From contig NC_092566.1 in the NCBI RefSeq assembly GCF_037975245.1, positions 1,362,001 to 1,426,000 on the forward strand: 64,000 nt of DNA, in the 5' to 3' direction. Shown here one piece after another: positions 12,301 through 24,503 of this stretch; positions within the stretch are counted from its first letter, which is position 1; every line of letters begins with the position of its first letter. A model generated the notes under the pieces. That model ran no database searches. It saw only the letters and a list, made by a program, of their open reading frames with translations, and was not told the origin of the DNA. The translations under genes and the position numbers were made by a program. Source of the stretch: Apostichopus japonicus. Taxonomy: Eukaryota > Echinodermata > Holothuroidea > Aspidochirotida > Stichopodidae.

Positions 12301-15300
12301 CTGTACACACAGGTGTGTCACGGACAATTCTGTTGGATCTGTAAGAGGGTTAGATAACCAGGGACTGAAGGGTTAGCCAGTCTTGGGCGGACAAAAGATC
12401 AGAACTTATCTAAAATTGCAGACATGAGACACCATTCTCCTCCATACACATAGGTTAATGTGTTAGGCTAGAGAAGTGGACTTTTATAGACACACTGGTA
12501 ATTGATAGGTACAGTACTGCAACCACACAGAGTCAGACAACAGATCTACACGTAAGCAACAGCACTGACAATTTATTATAGTGACCAGACCATCATGTCA
12601 TGGACCTCCATCTACCCTCCTTGCCCCCTTCCCCTCCGCAAACTAAAATATTTACTCAGCGGTTCTCAGCCAATGGAGAAATGTTAGAAAAGAGCGGTAG
12701 CAATTATTTTTCATCAATTTCACTCCAGCTCAACTTAGATGTACTTTGTCTTGTTTGACATACTGTGTTTATTCATATAATCAGACCACGACATGCACAC
12801 TGCATCTATGGTAGGATGTTATATTTCACACTGTTTTATATTCATATATTCAGACCATGACATGCACACTGCATCTATGGTAGGATGTTATATTTAACAC
12901 TGTTTACTACTATTAATACAGCTGCTATTATATTAATGATGCTTTAGTGCCTTTGTTGCCAATCAACTTATTAAAAATCAATCAGGGCCTTCTTTGCTTT
13001 CACAAGTTTACACATCATTTGAATACATTACTGCAGTTATGAATGAATTTCAATGTCGGGAGAACATTTTTTCTTTCAAAATGTGAGTCACCAATTACCA
13101 ATCTATGTTGAACTGATTTGGTGACTGCCAAACATATTTGTAGAGATAGTTAAACCCCTGGGAACAAAATCAGCAATTTGAGTAGAGATATTACATCGAA
13201 AATATATATCACTGTTTATGTTTACATTGTGTTCTGTAGTAAACTGATATCAATAAACATACCAGTAAAGCTATAAAGGTCTGACATATTGAACCACCAA
13301 GATAACATAGTTCATGTTGATTGTTATTCCAGGTAGTAACCATAGCAACAGATGCATCACCACCTTAAACATCAGACAAACAGTCAGTTAAGGGCAGGTG
13401 CTATAAATCAAAGTTTTCTATCCCCACCCAATAACTGATGGATTGAATGCAAACACCTCACAGATACTAGAAAATTGAACTATAAACTAGAGTTGGGTGT
13501 AGTATGGCTATGCATACACAGACAACTTGCTGACATACTTTTAAATAGCCAGCAGAAAATGTTACCTTCCCCAAGATTAGAACAACTCCATGATAGAACT
13601 GAGTATTGTACAGTACATTCGGTTTATAACCTGACTGAGTGAAACCATTGGATTATATCTGGGCAATCGGAAACATCCTAAAGTATCGGCAGGAATGAGG
13701 GAACAACCCTTCACTTTATATTCATTATACCTATCAAAATCAAATCTGTCCTTCTTGTGGTTTATTTAAATGGTAGCATGTAAGGATGATGAAAAAGAGG
13801 GGGGAGGGGGAATCAAGGGGGTTGGGGGCAGGGATTCTCCAATTCAATAAATGACTTTACCTTCTGAACAGTTTTTACCCCTGCCTCTTCCTAGCATTCT
13901 TACTATCATTTGTGTAGGTGATTGGGCAAGGGTGGAGTGTAGGGGAGTTTACAATGACTTTTAATTTTATCAGATATGTAAGTACCCAGTGACCATGTTT
14001 TCAGTCTTTAACTGGTAACATAGCAATTTGAACAATCCTTTACTTCTACACGGGGGTGGCGACAGCCCATTATAAAGTTGGTTTCGTTTTTTACCCACAC
14101 ACTTCAGCACATTCAAGTTTCAGTTTGCTGTATACTTCTATTCATTGTATAGATAGTGACAATCTTTATTCTGTAATATACCTCATCTACATAAAGAAAA
14201 CAGACTTATAATTTGATAACACAGAGCTGTTTGATCTTACAGTACCTAAAACAAGCATTATTTGAGTGTCTAGCATACTCTGCTATGTACTCTCTCCAAA
14301 ATATAATTGAGTGACGCTGACATGGAGAGCCATTTGACTTCAAACCTAATTATTAAGCTCATTAAGAATTTAAAGTAACAACCACAATTTGCCTTAGAGA
14401 TTTAGCTTTATTTAGTTTAAACACTAAGCCTCACAGTACTGAAAGGCTTAGTGTTGAGTTCTATAAGGCGGTATTTGTTAATCTCTAATGACTTTGTTTT
14501 GACAGTATTCCATGCCATTAACAGATGTCACTCACCTTGGTAGCAGCAATCTGTTATACAGACTCACTGAATTAACATGTATTGTACTTCAATGTGTAAA
14601 TGGAAATCAATGTGTATTATATTTAAGTAGGTATTGTACTGAATCAAGTTAAAGAGAAAGTGAGAACCTTCATTTGCTGTAGGGAGGTTTAGTCTATGTA
14701 CACTAAGCCTCATGGTAACTGTGTTGAGTGACCATTATAAGGCAGTAATTACAGTAGGTAAGACTGAATGTTGAGACTACACTTATTACATATTACTACT
14801 AGTTTATTGGACAGACCATCTTACACAACAAGAGGTTAATGTGTATGTCCGAGTGGGACTTCAATATGCTAAAGCAACTCAAAAGAAAGGTTTCCATCAA
14901 GAAAAGGTTGATAGTAAAGATGATTATCGTTGAAAAGTCAAAATGTGAAGGGTTTCATGAGACAGTCCTTTAGTAGAAACCGAAAAACACTTAGCGTTTG
15001 TTCTCAACAGGTGTATATGCTTTAACTCGGGAGCTTCTAATTCCTTTCCGTTTTAAATGAATAGGACATACTAGGGTGATACAATACACTATATTATCTG
15101 AGATGCCAGGAGTGGTTTGAACAAAAATTGAATATAGGAAGCAAAGGTGTCCGGGTAACATATAGCAAAGTAGAAGACACTGGGACTTATTTATCAAACA
15201 ACCAACCTTGCCTTAAAGATAATCAAATTTTAAGTATCGGTCGTCCCGCAGGACAACTGGAAATTCCTTTGAATTTGACATTGAAAACACAGGACATTAG

Positions 15301-16419
15301 AAACAGAGACAACAGAAAGTGATGTTTGAATGGACGGGTGATAAGATATCAAGCCCTTCTTGTGTATGTGTTTAGGGAAGGGGGCAGGGGGGAGGCTGGG
15401 GGTCGATTTGTGGAAGTTATGAACTGGTATAGTGCCGTACTAGGGAAGAGGTGAAAGGTAAGTGCTGAACTGCGAAATGATCCAGTCTTTTACAAACAAC
15501 ATTTATCTGAAAGAAATTGCAATACATCAGTAGAACTACAAACATTTTCATTTTGTTGAAAATGATTAAGCTATAAAAATATGATAAAATTTTACACATC
15601 TCTGTCGACAAGGGCGTAGGAACCAGGGGGGCTGGGGGCGCTAGCCCCCGGTTAAAAATATCTGGGGCGGAAGTATCATTCCGCCCCCCGCTTCGCAAGT
15701 CAGAAAACCCCTTTTTCATTTCTCAATAAATGATAAAGTGTTAAGTGTGCTATATTGCACCAAATTGCATCTGAGGCCACCTGGAAATGCAAAAAAAATT
15801 CCAAAGGGGAGGGGGCACCCCCTCCCCCAGGCCTGCCATCAGTCTTCAGCCCCCCACTCAAAAGTACTTGTATACGCCACTGTCTGTCGATCTTTACAAA
15901 ACAAGACCACCTCCCCGGCAACTGTATGGGACTTTTAACATGATGAATTATCATGCTACTAAGCTAGGCCTAAACTCTGTAAATGACCTTAGTGGGTGGG
16001 ACAGGCTGTAGATGCCAACCTGACTTGACACCGATTTTCTGCCTACACCCTTTGTAAAGTAAAGCCTATGATAGGCTAACCTAATTAAGTTAGTTTAGTG
16101 TTAAGTTACAGTCACATTGATTCTCAAGTACTATGGGGAGGTGAGCTGTACACAATATTCTTCCCACTGAAGAAACACTTCCATATTTGAATTGATGTAC
16201 TGTATCTTATAACGTAGCCTAACTTTTCGAAGATTCCAGGCTAAGAGATGGTATAGCTTACGTCATGTGCAAGGGGCAGGCCTAGGCCTATCTTATATTA
16301 TAAACATGGAGTTGAACTCCGCAATTAGCTTACAACCGTGCACTGAAGCCATGATCAAAGCAAGCGCTGATATACTTACCGAAGTAAACTTCTTTGGCGC
16401 AACCTGGACACTTAGGCAT
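6295..16419 (-). CDS. CRIP1: CRIP1-like single-LIM cysteine-rich protein, 4 coding exons
   Basis: Four minus-strand exons (16419-16380, 8849-8755, 8251-8197, 6338-6295) join in frame into 234 nt, 77 residues plus TAA, the same length as human CRIP1. Every junction has GT..AG and the phases fit (1, 0, 1). The protein is one LIM domain with zinc ligands C4, C7, H25 and C28 (finger 1) and C31, C34, C52 and C55 (finger 2). It keeps the family start MPKCP.C.KEVYFAE, the GKDWH block, GKPYC and GPKG, followed by a short polar tail as in CRIP1. The family binds zinc and acts in protein-protein contacts in cytosol and nucleus; vertebrate CRIP1 is abundant in gut and immune cells. The start codon is the only one fitting the family N-terminus. 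Introns are about 7.5 kb, 503 nt and 1.86 kb. A CRIP2 or CRIP3 paralogue is less likely because the stop follows the first LIM domain. Confidence 0.95.
6475..6560. repeat. End of a palindromic MITE related to 19671-19874
   Basis: It starts CCAGTTGGGACAATTTTC and contains CACTCGTACTGACAGTATGAG, both shared with the element at 19671-19874. Related sequence resumes at about 7128-7265 (CACTCGCACTGACAGTATGAA, then CTGCTCATACTGTCAG). The 58-bp minisatellite lies between the two parts. Confidence 0.6.
6671..6686 (+). repeat. Poly-G tract
   Basis: An uninterrupted run of about 16 G directly before the minisatellite that follows. Confidence 0.8.
6688..7113 (+). repeat. 58-bp minisatellite, about 7 copies
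   Basis: Units start at about 6692, 6750, 6808, 6866, 6924, 6983, 7042 (truncated) and 7071. The core is GTATGAAGCAATAGACTGCA followed by TATTCATATCTAGAATGCTTCC and the block CCAACTGGGTGGA. It lies in the CRIP1 intron before the last exon, inside a disrupted palindromic MITE whose terminal CCAGTTGG resembles the unit's CCAACTGG. Confidence 0.9.
7128..7265. repeat. Second half of the disrupted palindromic MITE
   Basis: It shares ACAATTTCCCAA-like and CACTCGCACTGACAGTATGA blocks with 6475-6560 and with 19671-19874, and contains inverted copies of TACTGTCAG. Confidence 0.5.
8197..8251 (-). CDS. CRIP1: CRIP1 exon 3 (second zinc finger end)
   Basis: 55 nt encode residues 46-63 (HLGKPYCKTCYAKVHGPK) and one base of codon 64. 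The acceptor is TTTCAG and the donor GTATAT. Ligands C52 and C55 close the LIM domain. Confidence 0.95.
8755..8849 (-). CDS. CRIP1: CRIP1 exon 2 (central LIM)
   Basis: 95 nt encode the end of codon 14 through residue 45. The acceptor is TTTAACAG and the donor GTAAGT. It contains the linker GKDWH and ligands H25, C28, C31 and C34. Confidence 0.95.
12771..12905 (+). repeat. 69-bp tandem duplication
   Basis: Two near-identical copies containing CATGCACACTGCATCTATGG followed by TAGGATGTTATATTT, offset by 69 nt. Confidence 0.85.
15609..15882 (-). mobile_element. hAT-type MITE, copy B
   Basis: About 274 bp, inverted relative to copy A. It runs from CAAGGGCGTAGGAACC to GTATACGCCACTG and is flanked by the 8-bp direct repeat TCTGTCGA (15601-15608 and 15883-15890), as expected for hAT insertion. 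It lacks the internal hairpin segment present in copies A and C. Confidence 0.8.
16380..16419 (-). CDS. CRIP1: CRIP1 exon 1 (start codon to first intron)
   Basis: 40 nt encode residues 1-13 (MPKCPGCAKEVYF) plus the first base of codon 14. A consensus donor GTAAGT follows at 16379-16374. It holds the first zinc-ligand pair, C4 and C7. It is too short to appear in a plain ORF scan and was found by looking for the missing LIM N-terminus with the right phase. Confidence 0.93.
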
Positions 16420-16479
16420 GATGACGATTCAGAACACACAAAGGGAATAAAGAGTGAAATAACTAATTATTTTGATGAG

Positions 16480-16487
16480 CTTATATA
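16480..16487 (-). promoter_or_regulatory. TATA-like box upstream of CRIP1
   Basis: TATATAAG on the minus strand, 61 nt before the CRIP1 ATG and next to a GC-rich flank (CCGGCCGTC). If used, transcription would start near 16455 and leave a 5' UTR of about 35 nt. A further upstream non-coding exon cannot be excluded. Confidence 0.4.
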
Positions 16488-16743
16488 GACGGCCGGTTGG
16501 GTACTATCAACAGGTGATCTGGTAAGTTACCACTATAAGGTCTACGTACATATACCACCTGCCAGTAACTCACACACTACATACACGCGAATCTTCGTGG
16601 GTGCGTCAGTAATAACAATTTTTGCGCAAAGCACTACTTTTATGGGCGGTCACAATTTGCACACGAAACTGATTTTAAAAGTTCCCGCCAAAAAGTTACG
16701 GGTGTTCATTAGTATTATATTCCCCCAATCGGATCGATAGTTA

Positions 16744-17344
16744 ATGAGCAGTGTGATCACAAAAGAGAAAGATGTAAGAGCATTAGTAGACAATGGATGG
16801 AGAGAGGACATTATATTGATATTATATTTGCCATGAAGACGAGGGTCAATGTAGTGGTTTTACCAACAGTCGCCCAGGGGCTGCATATGCCCATGTCAAC
16901 AGCTATTGAAGGACGCTCAGTACCACAATTGTTTACGTGGGGAGTAGTGGTGGGGGTGGGGGATGGGGGAGAGACAAGCGGATGGTCATTATCTAGTATA
17001 ATTCCCCATCTATTGCGCTATAATAATGAGGTGAATTGCTGATTTTAAGCTCGACTTGAACAGATGTGTTTTGCGGTACGCTCAACAAGCACGAGGTGGG
17101 GTTGATAACACTCAATTAGTCATGTCCATAGAAATTGATAAGGATGGTAATGTTCTACTGATTGATGTTTGAAAAATTGAACCGGCTGGGGTCCTTCAAT
17201 GATGTCCAACATGTAGGTGTGGAGTTACATAGTTTCAACTCGCAATATGAGGCTGACGTTAGGGAGGGGGAGATGATTCTTTTGCGAAACAAAATCATAA
17301 AACTGCAACAACAAAAAATGTTCAAACTAATATCTCTGCGATAA
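16744..17344 (+). pseudogene. Unrecognised decayed coding-like patch
   Basis: Several adjacent short frames look protein-like but shift and stop. ATG at 16744 opens a 30-codon frame (MSSVITKEKDVRALVDNGWR...). A frame after a stop near 17033 reads through LRYAQQARGGVDNTQLVMSI and EIDKDGNVLLIDV to TGA. Another runs at 17162-17344. I do not recognise a family. It may be a relic of a transposon or captured gene, or chance. Confidence 0.2.
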
Positions 17345-17542
17345 AATTTGCTATTGTGATGTGGTTTTAACCACTACTCGGCAGAAAATTTACAGCATTC
17401 TTTAAACTAAAATGATGGAGGGGTTACTGTTAATATCACAATATTCATTCCGACAAATTCCATGCTCTACTTGTAGGGATACTGCTACGTGGACACAATC
17501 GAGTTACAGAATTGGAGACAGAATCCATATAATAAAAATAAT

Positions 17543-17544
17543 AC

Positions 17545-17576
<32 letters not shown>

Positions 17577-17624
17577 GTAATAATAATAATAGTAATAATA
17601 GTAATAATAATAATAATAATAATA
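17543..17624 (+). repeat. (TAA)n microsatellite
   Basis: An imperfect run of TAA triplets with occasional TAG. Confidence 0.95.
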
Positions 17625-18057
17625 GTCAGTAACGACTTAAATTTATCATGGGGCTTTTACCCCTCCCCTTCCCCGAATAAAATAAGTGGATCTCACCCCC
17701 CCCCCCCTCTCAACTAACCAATAGCATATTACCAAGAAACATTGAAAATCCTGTTATACATTATAATAAGCATGTATGTATGTTAAAAAAAAGAATTGTA
17801 TCTAAGTATCCTCCAATTTTTCAAAGGGGAGCCTCGGTCAGGAACCTTCTCTCCTTACACCCCTCCCCAAGACGACATGATATCTTAGCCAGGATCTCTG
17901 CCCCTCCCCCTCCCCTCCCTATTCCCTCCCATACAAGAAATTGTGGTTGCGCACCTGCTTCCAGTTACTAACCAGTATGTGGCTTCTTAACTCTCAAAGT
18001 TCGCAAAACTAAACTTAACTTTCGGAATGTCTCTGAGTGTCTCGTCATATAGATTGT

Positions 18058-18386
18058 CTAGGGTTGTCTAACCTTTTGCAGAGGAGGGCCACATGGAATG
18101 ATTATGATGAAGGAGGGGGCCGCATGAACCCTACGCTCGATATTTTGCCCGATGAATAAAGTCCAGCCGCCCCCCCCTCTTCCTCCGCTGAGAGTGTCAC
18201 ACAAACTGACCTGTATGCAGTTTTTTTTTTGACCCAGAAGGTTCCAATGATTGATTATATAGCTTCAAATTGTTATCAGTAAATCTGCTCACTAAAATTT
18301 CGCACCGTAGAGCATCTCTGACGGGCCGGACGCAACCCTGCGGCGGGCCGGACTGTGGCCCGCGGGCCGTAGGTTGGACAACCCTG
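18058..18386. mobile_element. hAT-like MITE with GGGTTGTC termini
   Basis: The left end TAGGGTTGTCTAACCTTTTG and the right end AGGTTGGACAACCCTG are inverted repeats. The interior is GC-rich, with GGCCGG and GGCCCGCGGGCC blocks near 18320-18370. This terminus and layout are typical of short hAT-derived repeats. The flanks share GTCTA, but no exact 8-bp duplication remains. Confidence 0.65.
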
Positions 18387-18962
18387 GTCTACAGCGTTAA
18401 AACTGTCATAAGGACAATTACGGTACCGTACCGGTATAGCTAAACTAAAACGATTGCAGAATGATCCGGTTAACTATTTGCCTCAGCTGTGGGATTGTGG
18501 AATTACTTGTACTATTAATTAAGTAGAGTAAAAACAGTTTATCCAAGTTCCCGGGAGCTTTGCATCTTAGTAAAGCCACTAAGCTAGGCTATAAAGTAAT
18601 AAGTGGGTATATTACGTGAGATTGTGTATGGCACCAAATTGCTCCCAAAATGGATAAATTTCTGTTAATCTCATTGTCCCAATTCTTTCAAAAGACTATA
18701 GTCCGAACTGTATTCACACACCCCGGTACCCAAAATGGGTATGACAAAACTGCTTTATAAAGTGTTCGAGGACCATGCAATCTGTCGCTGGCATAACCCG
18801 AAATCCGTTTTTTTTTCAATGAGTGTGATTTTGCATAGCGCCACCGCTTTATGAAAGTTCCACTCCGTCACTTGTAATTTGCATCTGGTTTAAATTTTGA
18901 GATTTCGATCATTCGTCTATGTATTCTCATGTTGATCACTGAGAGGAATCTATACTCTAGAG

Positions 18963-19045
18963 CAGGGGTGGGCAAATATTTGATCTTGCTGACCACAGTG
19001 CAAGTTTGTATCCAAATTCGTGGGCCAGCCACACCGTTGTCAAGA
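18963..19045 (+). mobile_element. hAT terminus fragment
   Basis: CAGGGGTGGGCAAATATTTG is a classic hAT-type end; a matching opposite end was not found, so this is a truncated or diverged copy. Confidence 0.5.
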
Positions 19046-19670
19046 CGAACCAGCTCACATGACACATGACACAGAGATATGACATTATAATGTGAAAGTA
19101 AACGACCAGAAAGTTCTCCCTGTGTATTGTTCACCTATTACGTCGAATTATTATATGAAAGGTAACTTAGACCCACGTTTCAGGTTTTATTCGAGTCGGT
19201 CATCAGTGAATTCATGTTATCGGTTGATTTATACCACACATTCAAATAACAATGTAATTGTATAGGCTTACGGGATCGTGTATCGCTGTTATGGTTCTGA
19301 TGTACATCTATTTTACGGCTATGATGTATATGCTACAATTTCTTAATAAAGGGACCTTAATCCATCCATATTCCTTCCTTCTGCATCTGTTCTTTCACCT
19401 GCACTGACTCAATTAAGTTTAATGAAGTTTATGAACAGCTCAATGTTCTGAAAAACAATAACAGGAATACCTTCTTCTTTCGATAAAAATATGTTTAGAT
19501 ATATATAGCCAGCCATTTTTTTATGGCATGTTGAAGCAATTTTCTACGTAGTTTTGAAATATGGTTATAATAATTTCAGTAGAAACGGAAAATGAACAGG
19601 GTTGGTTTAAAAGGGCTATACAAAACAATGATATTATCAAGGTATTACAATGAACCTATACTAATTTACA

Positions 19671-19874
19671 CCCAGTTGGGACAATTTTTTTTCGATATTG
19701 TACTGTCATGTCCCGCTTCAGAGCACTCGTATTGTCAGTATGAGTAGTGTGAATATCATTTTTCTATCATATATAGGTCAGGAACTGTTTGTACTGTCAA
19801 TACCAGTGCTTTGCAGCATGATATGGGAGGACAGTTTAGAGAGGTATTAACATTAGGAAATTGTCCCAACTGGC
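19671..19874. mobile_element. Palindromic MITE with CCAGTTGGGACAATTT termini
   Basis: Perfect 16-bp inverted termini at 19672-19687 and 19858-19873. Internal blocks with TATTGTCAGTATGAG and ACTGTCAATACCAG are also roughly inverted, so most of the element can fold back. No coding capacity. Confidence 0.8.
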
Positions 19875-21416
19875 TGTGCTTTAGGTTGAGATACTGAATA
19901 TTCAAAATGACCCTGTTTCATTTTTGACCTCCCTATCAGAAGACTTCTAAGGTACTACAAACGGACACCAGCTGAACATGTTTTTTTTTAGGATAGATAG
20001 TAAACAAAAATACCAATGGACCATCCTGAATCCTGCATAACGATGATGTTTACATTAAAGGTATATACTGCATGTCTCATGAATATGCATGACTGTATAG
20101 CAGTATCCCGGATGTTTAGTAAAATGAGTTTTGCATATGGTCGACACATTCCAGTTGTGACAAATGTTCCCAGTATTAATCAAAATACTATTCGCAATTG
20201 ATGGAACTAAGACACTTTTCTATGGATATTGAATCACCTGACCGTTCATACGCGATTAAAGAATCAATACTGTTGATTATAAATATTTCGTCACTATAGA
20301 ACATTTCGTCATATTTTATTTATCAATAATCAGAAAAGAAAATAAGGAAAAAACCATAATTAATTCCTTAAAAAAGTATCTCACTTGAGCACTTGAAGGA
20401 CAGGCATGCTTGGGGTGTGGGGTTGGGGGGGGGGGGGTAGGGGTTAATCCTCAGGCCTTGACGGTCTTCATACGTTTATATACATATAAGTGCAAGATAG
20501 TCGGCCGTTTCTTTAGTTTTCGCAGACCAGATAGACATTGAAGGCATTCGAGGACTTGATTTGATCTCTGTTATTCCTGTCATAGCTATTGAGATTCTCT
20601 GGCATCACATGCATGGAGTTTATCAAATTCGATTTGTAGTTATCAAGTTGAAACATCTTCCAATTATTAAACAAAGTCAGTCAGTGTACGGTAGTATTTT
20701 CGTCTGATCAGATATAAGTAAGTTGGAAACAGAACCCGGGCTTTCAACACACGGTCGTTCCTTACACCTTGTTTTCTTCTTCTGTCTGTTAAGACCTATA
20801 CCTATCCAATTCATTCATTTCATATTTTGTCACTATTTTCATTCACAACCTGCAATCATGCACGTGCACACTCTATAGCAGGTTGATCAAAACAACTATA
20901 CCTAAAAATAGACCATGCATTTAGTCAGGATATTGGGAAAAAGTGTGAAATGATATAGATTTGAGGGTGGGCAGAGAATTGAGCAGTGGGTATATACATG
21001 TACATGTAAAGTTGAAATTGAGGTTCGAGTGCTTTTGGCAAATAGTTTAATTAAATGTCGGTCTCGCGGTAAAAAAAGAATTAGAGGAGCAATCCGAGTT
21101 CATTATACGACGCACTCAATGTCTCAGGCACTGTGGTAAACACTTCAGAAAATGAACGAAAGATAGAGGAAAGGTGAACAAATAGAATTTACATAAAAAC
21201 AAAAACAAGAGAGAGAGAGAGAAATAATTATATTAACAACAGAAAGCAAGAACGACAAAAATATTAAGGTGACAGATGGAAAGAGCTGAGGCTTTGAAAG
21301 GTCGCCGAGTTAATGAGTTAGGTGAAAAATGATGATGCTACTATACTCCCATGAAGGAAAGGTCTGGAGGTCTCCCCCCCCCCCCTCTCCCCTAAACAAT
21401 TAGCGTTTCAATTAGC

Positions 21417-21419
<3 letters not shown>

Positions 21420-21450
<31 letters not shown>

Positions 21451-21503
21451 TATAGTTGTTTAACAGTTTTTCCGTTATTCCTATATATATATATATATAT
21501 TAT

Positions 21504-21560
<57 letters not shown>
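21420..21560 (+). repeat. (TA)n tracts
   Basis: Two (TA)n runs, about 21420-21448 and 21483-21560, separated by about 35 bp of non-repeat sequence. Confidence 0.95.
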
Positions 21561-21565
<5 letters not shown>

Positions 21566-22470
21566 GTAATCACGTGATATATCGTTTCAATAGACCAATT
21601 TAACTGTTTATTTGTTTTCTTTTAACGTTACTTTTCAACATTCGATGAAGTCGCCTTTACTTTTTTTTGCTACTTGTTCTTAATTTATTTTACTTTATTT
21701 TAATTTAAAAAATAGAAGAAAATTGTAGCGATGGAACAAGACTCAATCTTATAATGTTGAAAAGTTGGATCAAGTTTAAGCTTGACTGAGCACGAAACGC
21801 CAAGGTCGAAAAGCGTTTTTCACACGCCCTTTATTCATAATAACAAGTAAACAACATGTGTGGGTTTATCGTACTTTTGAATTTTACACTGCGAAGATAT
21901 CACGCACATGATCGTCTGACTCAGCATAAAAGTTTTATGTTAAAAACACCTTCAACTATTTTTTTTTTCGTCAAAAACACCCCAAAATTCGTAAACAAGA
22001 TTATGGCAGTGGATCAACATAGAGGACCTCACCCAAAATATAAATAGTTAATTTCAATGCCACAAGCAGGTAAGCGATTCGCTTCGTTGATTATTTTTAA
22101 AACTAAAATTGGATCACTATGGCAACGTTCAAACAAAGCCATGCATGCATCTGAAGCTTCGTGTTGCGGCTACTTTTGGCGGCAACAAGTCAAATATATA
22201 TGCCCTCACAACATATAAACTTATATAAAATTAATAACACTTGAAAATACCGAAGAATATATACACTTTCTTATCCGTAACTACGGCTATATGTAGATCG
22301 TGCATGCAGGCCACGCGTATACACATATCGTCTGTTATTTTCTTGAATTAATATATGCTTAGCGACGTGGAACGTATAGGCTCCCGCAGAATTTGAAGGC
22401 CGCCCACTGATGGTTATTCGGAGCGCGTTAAAACCCCTACAAAGTACCATAAAAAACCCGTATTAACTTC

Positions 22471-22687
<217 letters not shown>

Positions 22688-23544
22688 TTTATTCCTCCAG
22701 TAATTAAATTTGTGAAAAACATTGCGTGTATCGGGCGCATCAGTCACACCAACGACAGATAACAAACAGTCGCAGTTTGCTTCTATAATCAAAGGCTAGA
22801 GCGTTAATTTCAAAACCATCATAATATATGATAGGTTTTCGACTAAAGCTTGTTCGAGTGTAAACAATATTACCGATTTCTTACGATTTCTACAGGCAAA
22901 GTACAATCGAACCCAGTGTGTACTTTTTCTCCCACAAAATATGACATCATTGCTGCATATGATATGTTGCATGTATGTTAGTTATTTGTTAGACATCTGA
23001 TATATGTCTTTCCATTTTGTTTCCAGACGTGTCTTGCTCACTATAGATCAGCTGTTTTTGCCTATATGCATGATTTAACGGGTCTTGTATAACACAAATA
23101 CAAGAATATTGTATCAGGATCGGATCGGCAGATCGTGGGGGGGGGGGAAGGGGGGTGGCTACACGCTACCTCCACCTCGATAAAAGAAATGCAACGAAAA
23201 ACCCCAAACGATAGCAAATGAAAAATATCTTCATAAATTAATAATGACCTTCTATAATCTTTCAAAGTATTTTTAGTACCAGTACAAAAGCAAAAGCCTT
23301 GATGATCTATTTTAACTCTACCACAGGTTTCAATGTGGGTCGATCCGGCGCTATCCATAGGAATAGCGCTGGTAAATGACTAAATGCATTGGATCCAGTT
23401 TAATGTAATTATTATCAATTTAGAGGTTTTAATATTCGATACATAAGGAAAAACACAAAACAAACAATGTTTTCCCAAGAATCAAATATATAAGAAAGTA
23501 ACACAGTTTAACACTATGAACGTCAGTCAAGTAATGTAATTTGC

Positions 23545-23646
23545 TTCCCTTTCCCTTCCCCAAACCCTTCTCGCAACCCTTCCCGCAACCCTTCCCGAAA
23601 CCCTTCCCCAACCTTTCCCCAACCCTTCCCCCAACCCTTCCCCAAC
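23545..23646 (-). repeat. AACCCTTCCC minisatellite
   Basis: About eight imperfect units of 10-12 bp based on AACCCTTCCC. The minus strand is open across it and would read GKG-type repeats. Confidence 0.85.
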
Positions 23647-24302
23647 TCATTCCTCTAACACTGGTCTCTGTTCCATGATCATTCATTTTGCTTTCTTCTT
23701 TAGACATATATACACTTAGGCTGATAGGCTAGCATAGCCGATGAACAAGCCTATTTAATTATCTTCCGTAGACGAATCCATATATACTGAAACTGGTAGC
23801 AATCCGAACTGTCCGTCTTCATTTCCCCTCTCACCGTATACATTCATATTAGACCCGGCTGCACGGCATATATAGTCATTTGTGACCTCAGTTACACTTT
23901 ACTCGAGGTCCATGCCCTTCTTACGCCTGTAATTCTCATTAAGATATCCAAATCACGCACCACAATCATATGGAGATTTAATGGTATGTCTCCGTTAAGA
24001 AGTACCATGTAGACCTATTCAGCATGAATCTTTCCCTAAATTTGTTAAATTATAGGCCAGTGCTTGGAAAAGATCAGTTCGGTGGTTCGTTCTATATGAT
24101 CAGCAAAGATATAGAGAACCATTTCTTTCCTTTAAGTGAATAATTTTAATATAAATGTTGAGTTAATTGCGATTTGTTTAGTAGGCCTACATATATCTAA
24201 GTCATATAGGTCTATGTACGCCATGGCCTGATGACTGGAACGTGCATATAGCCTACTTAACATTCTATTTTTTTATAAGAGAAGTTTTGTTTTGAAACGA
24301 CA

Positions 24303-24503
24303 ATGGCATTTTCATTTCGTCAACACACGACATCGTGCACGGCTTTGTCTAAAGTACAGTTAATTTTGCAACTGTTATTTTCCTTTCTTTTTTACACTCA
24401 GGCAGTCCAGCGACCGGAATGCCCTGTTAAGGCTCAAATGCTATCTGATAGGGGACATTGCACTGAGTCAACTGAAGATGGTATCTCCATTATTTTCATC
24501 TGA
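24303..24503 (+). CDS. Candidate small secreted-type ORF or first exon
   Basis: An ATG in good context (acaATGG) opens 66 codons. Residues about 20-33 form a hydrophobic core (LILQLLFSFLFY) after a basic/polar start, resembling a signal peptide, followed by a two-cysteine segment with RPECPVKA and DRGHC. A possible donor GAAGATG|GTATCT sits at about 24480. I recognise no family, and a chance ORF remains likely. Confidence 0.2.
   Translation: MAFSFRQHTTSCTALSKVQLILQLLFSFLFYTQAVQRPECPVKAQMLSDRGHCTESTEDGISIIFI

Larger units (their letters stand above)
8852..16379. other. CRIP1: CRIP1 intron 1, mostly unique sequence
   Basis: A 7.5-kb intron with no further coding exon that I recognise. It contains a poly-G run near 11084-11096, a C-rich block near 11828-11848, purine-rich duplications near 10717-10770, a 69-bp tandem duplication at 12771-12905 and hAT MITE copy B at 15609-15882. 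Confidence 0.5.

Noticed and set aside
23429-23707. A minus-strand ORF with Gly-Lys repeats starting MSKEESK
   Set aside because: The repeat portion comes from the AACCCTTCCC minisatellite and nothing outside it matches a family; kept only as a repeat.
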